From the NCBI GenBank assembly GCA_028065725.1, contig JAPTVL010000076.1, positions 1 to 14,386 of the forward strand: a stretch of DNA of 14,386 nucleotides, read 5' to 3'. Positions 13,508 to 14,386 of the stretch are shown piece after piece. The stretch is from Betaproteobacteria bacterium. Its GTDB lineage: Bacteria > Pseudomonadota > Gammaproteobacteria > Burkholderiales > Rhodocyclaceae. Below the pieces are notes generated by a model. It was not told the origin of the DNA and ran no database searches. It saw nothing but the letters and a program-made list of their open reading frames with translations. The translations under genes were made by a program, and so were the position numbers. Positions within the stretch are counted from its first letter, which is position 1; the number at the start of each line of letters is the position of its first letter.

Positions 13508-14386
13508 ATGACCACCACGCTCCACCCGCAAGGGGTAGGCCGTGGTTCTAAAGACGCTGTCCCAAGGGATACACCTTCGGATAAAGCGTCAAGAACCACG
13601 CTCACCATCGACGGCAACGAGGCCGTTGCCCGCATCGCCTACCTCGCCAACGAGGTGATCGCGATCTATCCCATCACGCCGGCGTCCGCCATGGGCGAAT
13701 GGGCCGACGAATGGGCGTCGCAGGGCAGGGCCAACCTGTGGGGCGCGGTGCCGACCATCATCGAGATGCAGTCGGAAGGCGGCGCCGCCGGCGCGCTGCA
13801 CGGCGCGCTCACCTCGGGCGCACTGGCGACCAGCTTCACCGCCAGCCAGGGGCTTCTGCTGATGATCCCCAACCTCTACAAGATCGCCGGCGAGCTGACT
13901 CCCTTCGTGCTGCACGTCGCGGCACGCACGCTGGCGACGCACGCGCTGTCGATCTTCGGCGACCAGTCCGACGTCATGGCCTGTCGCGCCACCGGCTGCG
14001 CGATGCTCGCCGCCGACTCGCCGCAGGAAGCGCAGGACTTCGCGGTCATCGCGCAGGCGACCACGCTCGCCGGGCGCATCCCGGTGATCCACTTCTTCGA
14101 CGGCTTCCGCACCTCGCACGAGGTGGCGAAGATTGCGGCGGTCGAGGCCGACACGGTGCGCGCCATGCTCGGCGCCGACCGCATCGCGGCGCACCGGTCC
14201 CGCGCCCTGTCGCCCGAGCACCCGGTGCTGCGCGGCAGTTCGCAGAACCCGGACGTCTTCTTCCAGTCGCGCGAGCGCGCCAATCCCTTCTATGACGCGT
14301 TCCCGCAGGTCGTGCAGGATGCGATGGACCGTTTCGGCGAACTTACCGGGCGGCATTACCGGCTGTTCGACTATGTCGGCGCGGAC
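13508..14386 (+). CDS. nifJ: NifJ, pyruvate:ferredoxin (flavodoxin) oxidoreductase, N-terminal part
   Basis: An open frame runs from ATG 13508 to the window end, giving 293 codons of a family that is usually near 1,170-1,200 residues. It starts after GGAAG (13495-13499). From residue 33 on it matches the pyrimidine-binding domain I of pyruvate:ferredoxin oxidoreductase: TIDGNEAVARIAY, AIYPITPASAMGEWADEW, EMQSEGGAAGALHGAL, TSFTASQGLLLMIPNLYKIA. The enzyme oxidises pyruvate to acetyl-CoA and CO2 with thiamine diphosphate and reduces ferredoxin; it can run in reverse in CO2 fixation. The Fe-S and thiamine domains are beyond the edge. Residues 6-32 are an unusual extension, discussed under the insertion. 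No other in-frame start lies between it and the conserved region, so the extension is translated unless a non-standard start is used. Confidence 0.93.
   Translation, partial: MTTTLHPQGVGRGSKDAVPRDTPSDKASRTTLTIDGNEAVARIAYLANEVIAIYPITPASAMGEWADEWASQGRANLWGAVPTIIEMQSEGGAAGALHGALTSGALATSFTASQGLLLMIPNLYKIAGELTPFVLHVAARTLATHALSIFGDQSDVMACRATGCAMLAADSPQEAQDFAVIAQATTLAGRIPVIHFFDGFRTSHEVAKIAAVEADTVRAMLGADRIAAHRSRALSPEHPVLRGSSQNPDVFFQSRERANPFYDAFPQVVQDAMDRFGELTGRHYRLFDYVGAD
13514..13603 (+). mobile_element. 81-base in-frame insertion-like block with 9-base direct repeats in nifJ
   Basis: ACCACGCTC occurs at 13514-13522 and again at 13595-13603, in the same reading phase. Removing one copy plus the 72 bases between gives MTTTLTIDGNEAVA, which looks like a normal NifJ N-terminus. 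The interior holds a long imperfect palindrome. Rare codons for this GC-rich context cluster there (GTA, TCT, AGG, ACA, TCA, AGA). It resembles a small palindromic repeat insertion with target duplication. No transposase or known family is recognised. Confidence 0.45.
13541..13600. repeat. 60-base imperfect palindrome inside the nifJ 5' end
   Basis: CGTGGTTCT (13541-13549) pairs with AGAACCACG (13592-13600), and GACGCT (13553-13558) with AGCGTC (13585-13590). Inside, TCC-C-AAGG (13560-13567) pairs with CCTT-C-GGA (13574-13581) with one C-C mismatch around the loop GATACA. Together these make about 22 base pairs in one hairpin, broken only by small internal loops and that mismatch. Confidence 0.75.

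Overview
The window is GC-rich bacterial chromosome. Most of it is the downstream part of an oxidative (reverse) dissimilatory sulfite reductase locus, in the order [dsrH]-dsrC-dsrM-dsrK-dsrL-dsrJ-dsrO-dsrP-dsrN-dsrR-cysG, all on the + strand. The DsrH tail and a full-length DsrL mark this as the sulfur-oxidising type of locus, not that of a sulfate reducer; dsrABEF presumably lie upstream of base 1. The gene order, the YbaL-type antiporter and the kinase-like protein after cysG suggest a betaproteobacterial sulfur oxidiser of the Thiobacillus kind. That placement is inference from gene content, not from a marker gene.

Layout. Bases 1-117 are the end of dsrH. dsrC (142-477) encodes the sulfur carrier and is set apart from the next gene by a 135-base spacer with a strong hairpin and other symmetric elements. 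dsrM, dsrK, dsrJ, dsrO and dsrP (613-7423) encode the transmembrane DsrMKJOP complex: two periplasmic redox subunits, two membrane subunits and a cytoplasmic HdrD-like iron-sulfur subunit. dsrL (2983-4941) sits inside this block and encodes the flavin/iron-sulfur oxidoreductase that takes electrons from DsrAB to NAD(P). After a structured 121-base spacer come dsrN (siroheme amidation), dsrR (cysteine-free IscA-like) and cysG (siroheme synthase). Synthesis and amidation of the DsrAB cofactor are therefore encoded together. A 273-residue kinase-fold protein (10747-11568) closes the run. Converging on it from the - strand is a YbaL/KefC-type cation:proton antiporter (11624-13330). The right edge holds the first 293 codons of nifJ, pyruvate:ferredoxin oxidoreductase.

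How the parts work together (established for the families): DsrC carries persulfidic sulfur; DsrAB oxidises it to sulfite; DsrL passes electrons to NAD(P)+; DsrMKJOP recycles DsrC and exchanges electrons with the quinone pool and periplasm; DsrN and CysG supply siroheme amide.

The dsr system itself is well described. The least explained sequence is at the start of nifJ. There an 81-base in-frame block, bounded by 9-base direct repeats, built around a long imperfect palindrome and rich in rare codons, looks like a small insertion in the coding sequence. Other points for a second look are the dsrP-dsrN spacer, the dsrC-dsrM spacer and the kinase-like gene, which lacks the usual catalytic aspartate. 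No tRNA, rRNA, CRISPR array or transposase gene was seen. The largest gene-free stretch is 177 bases (13331-13507).
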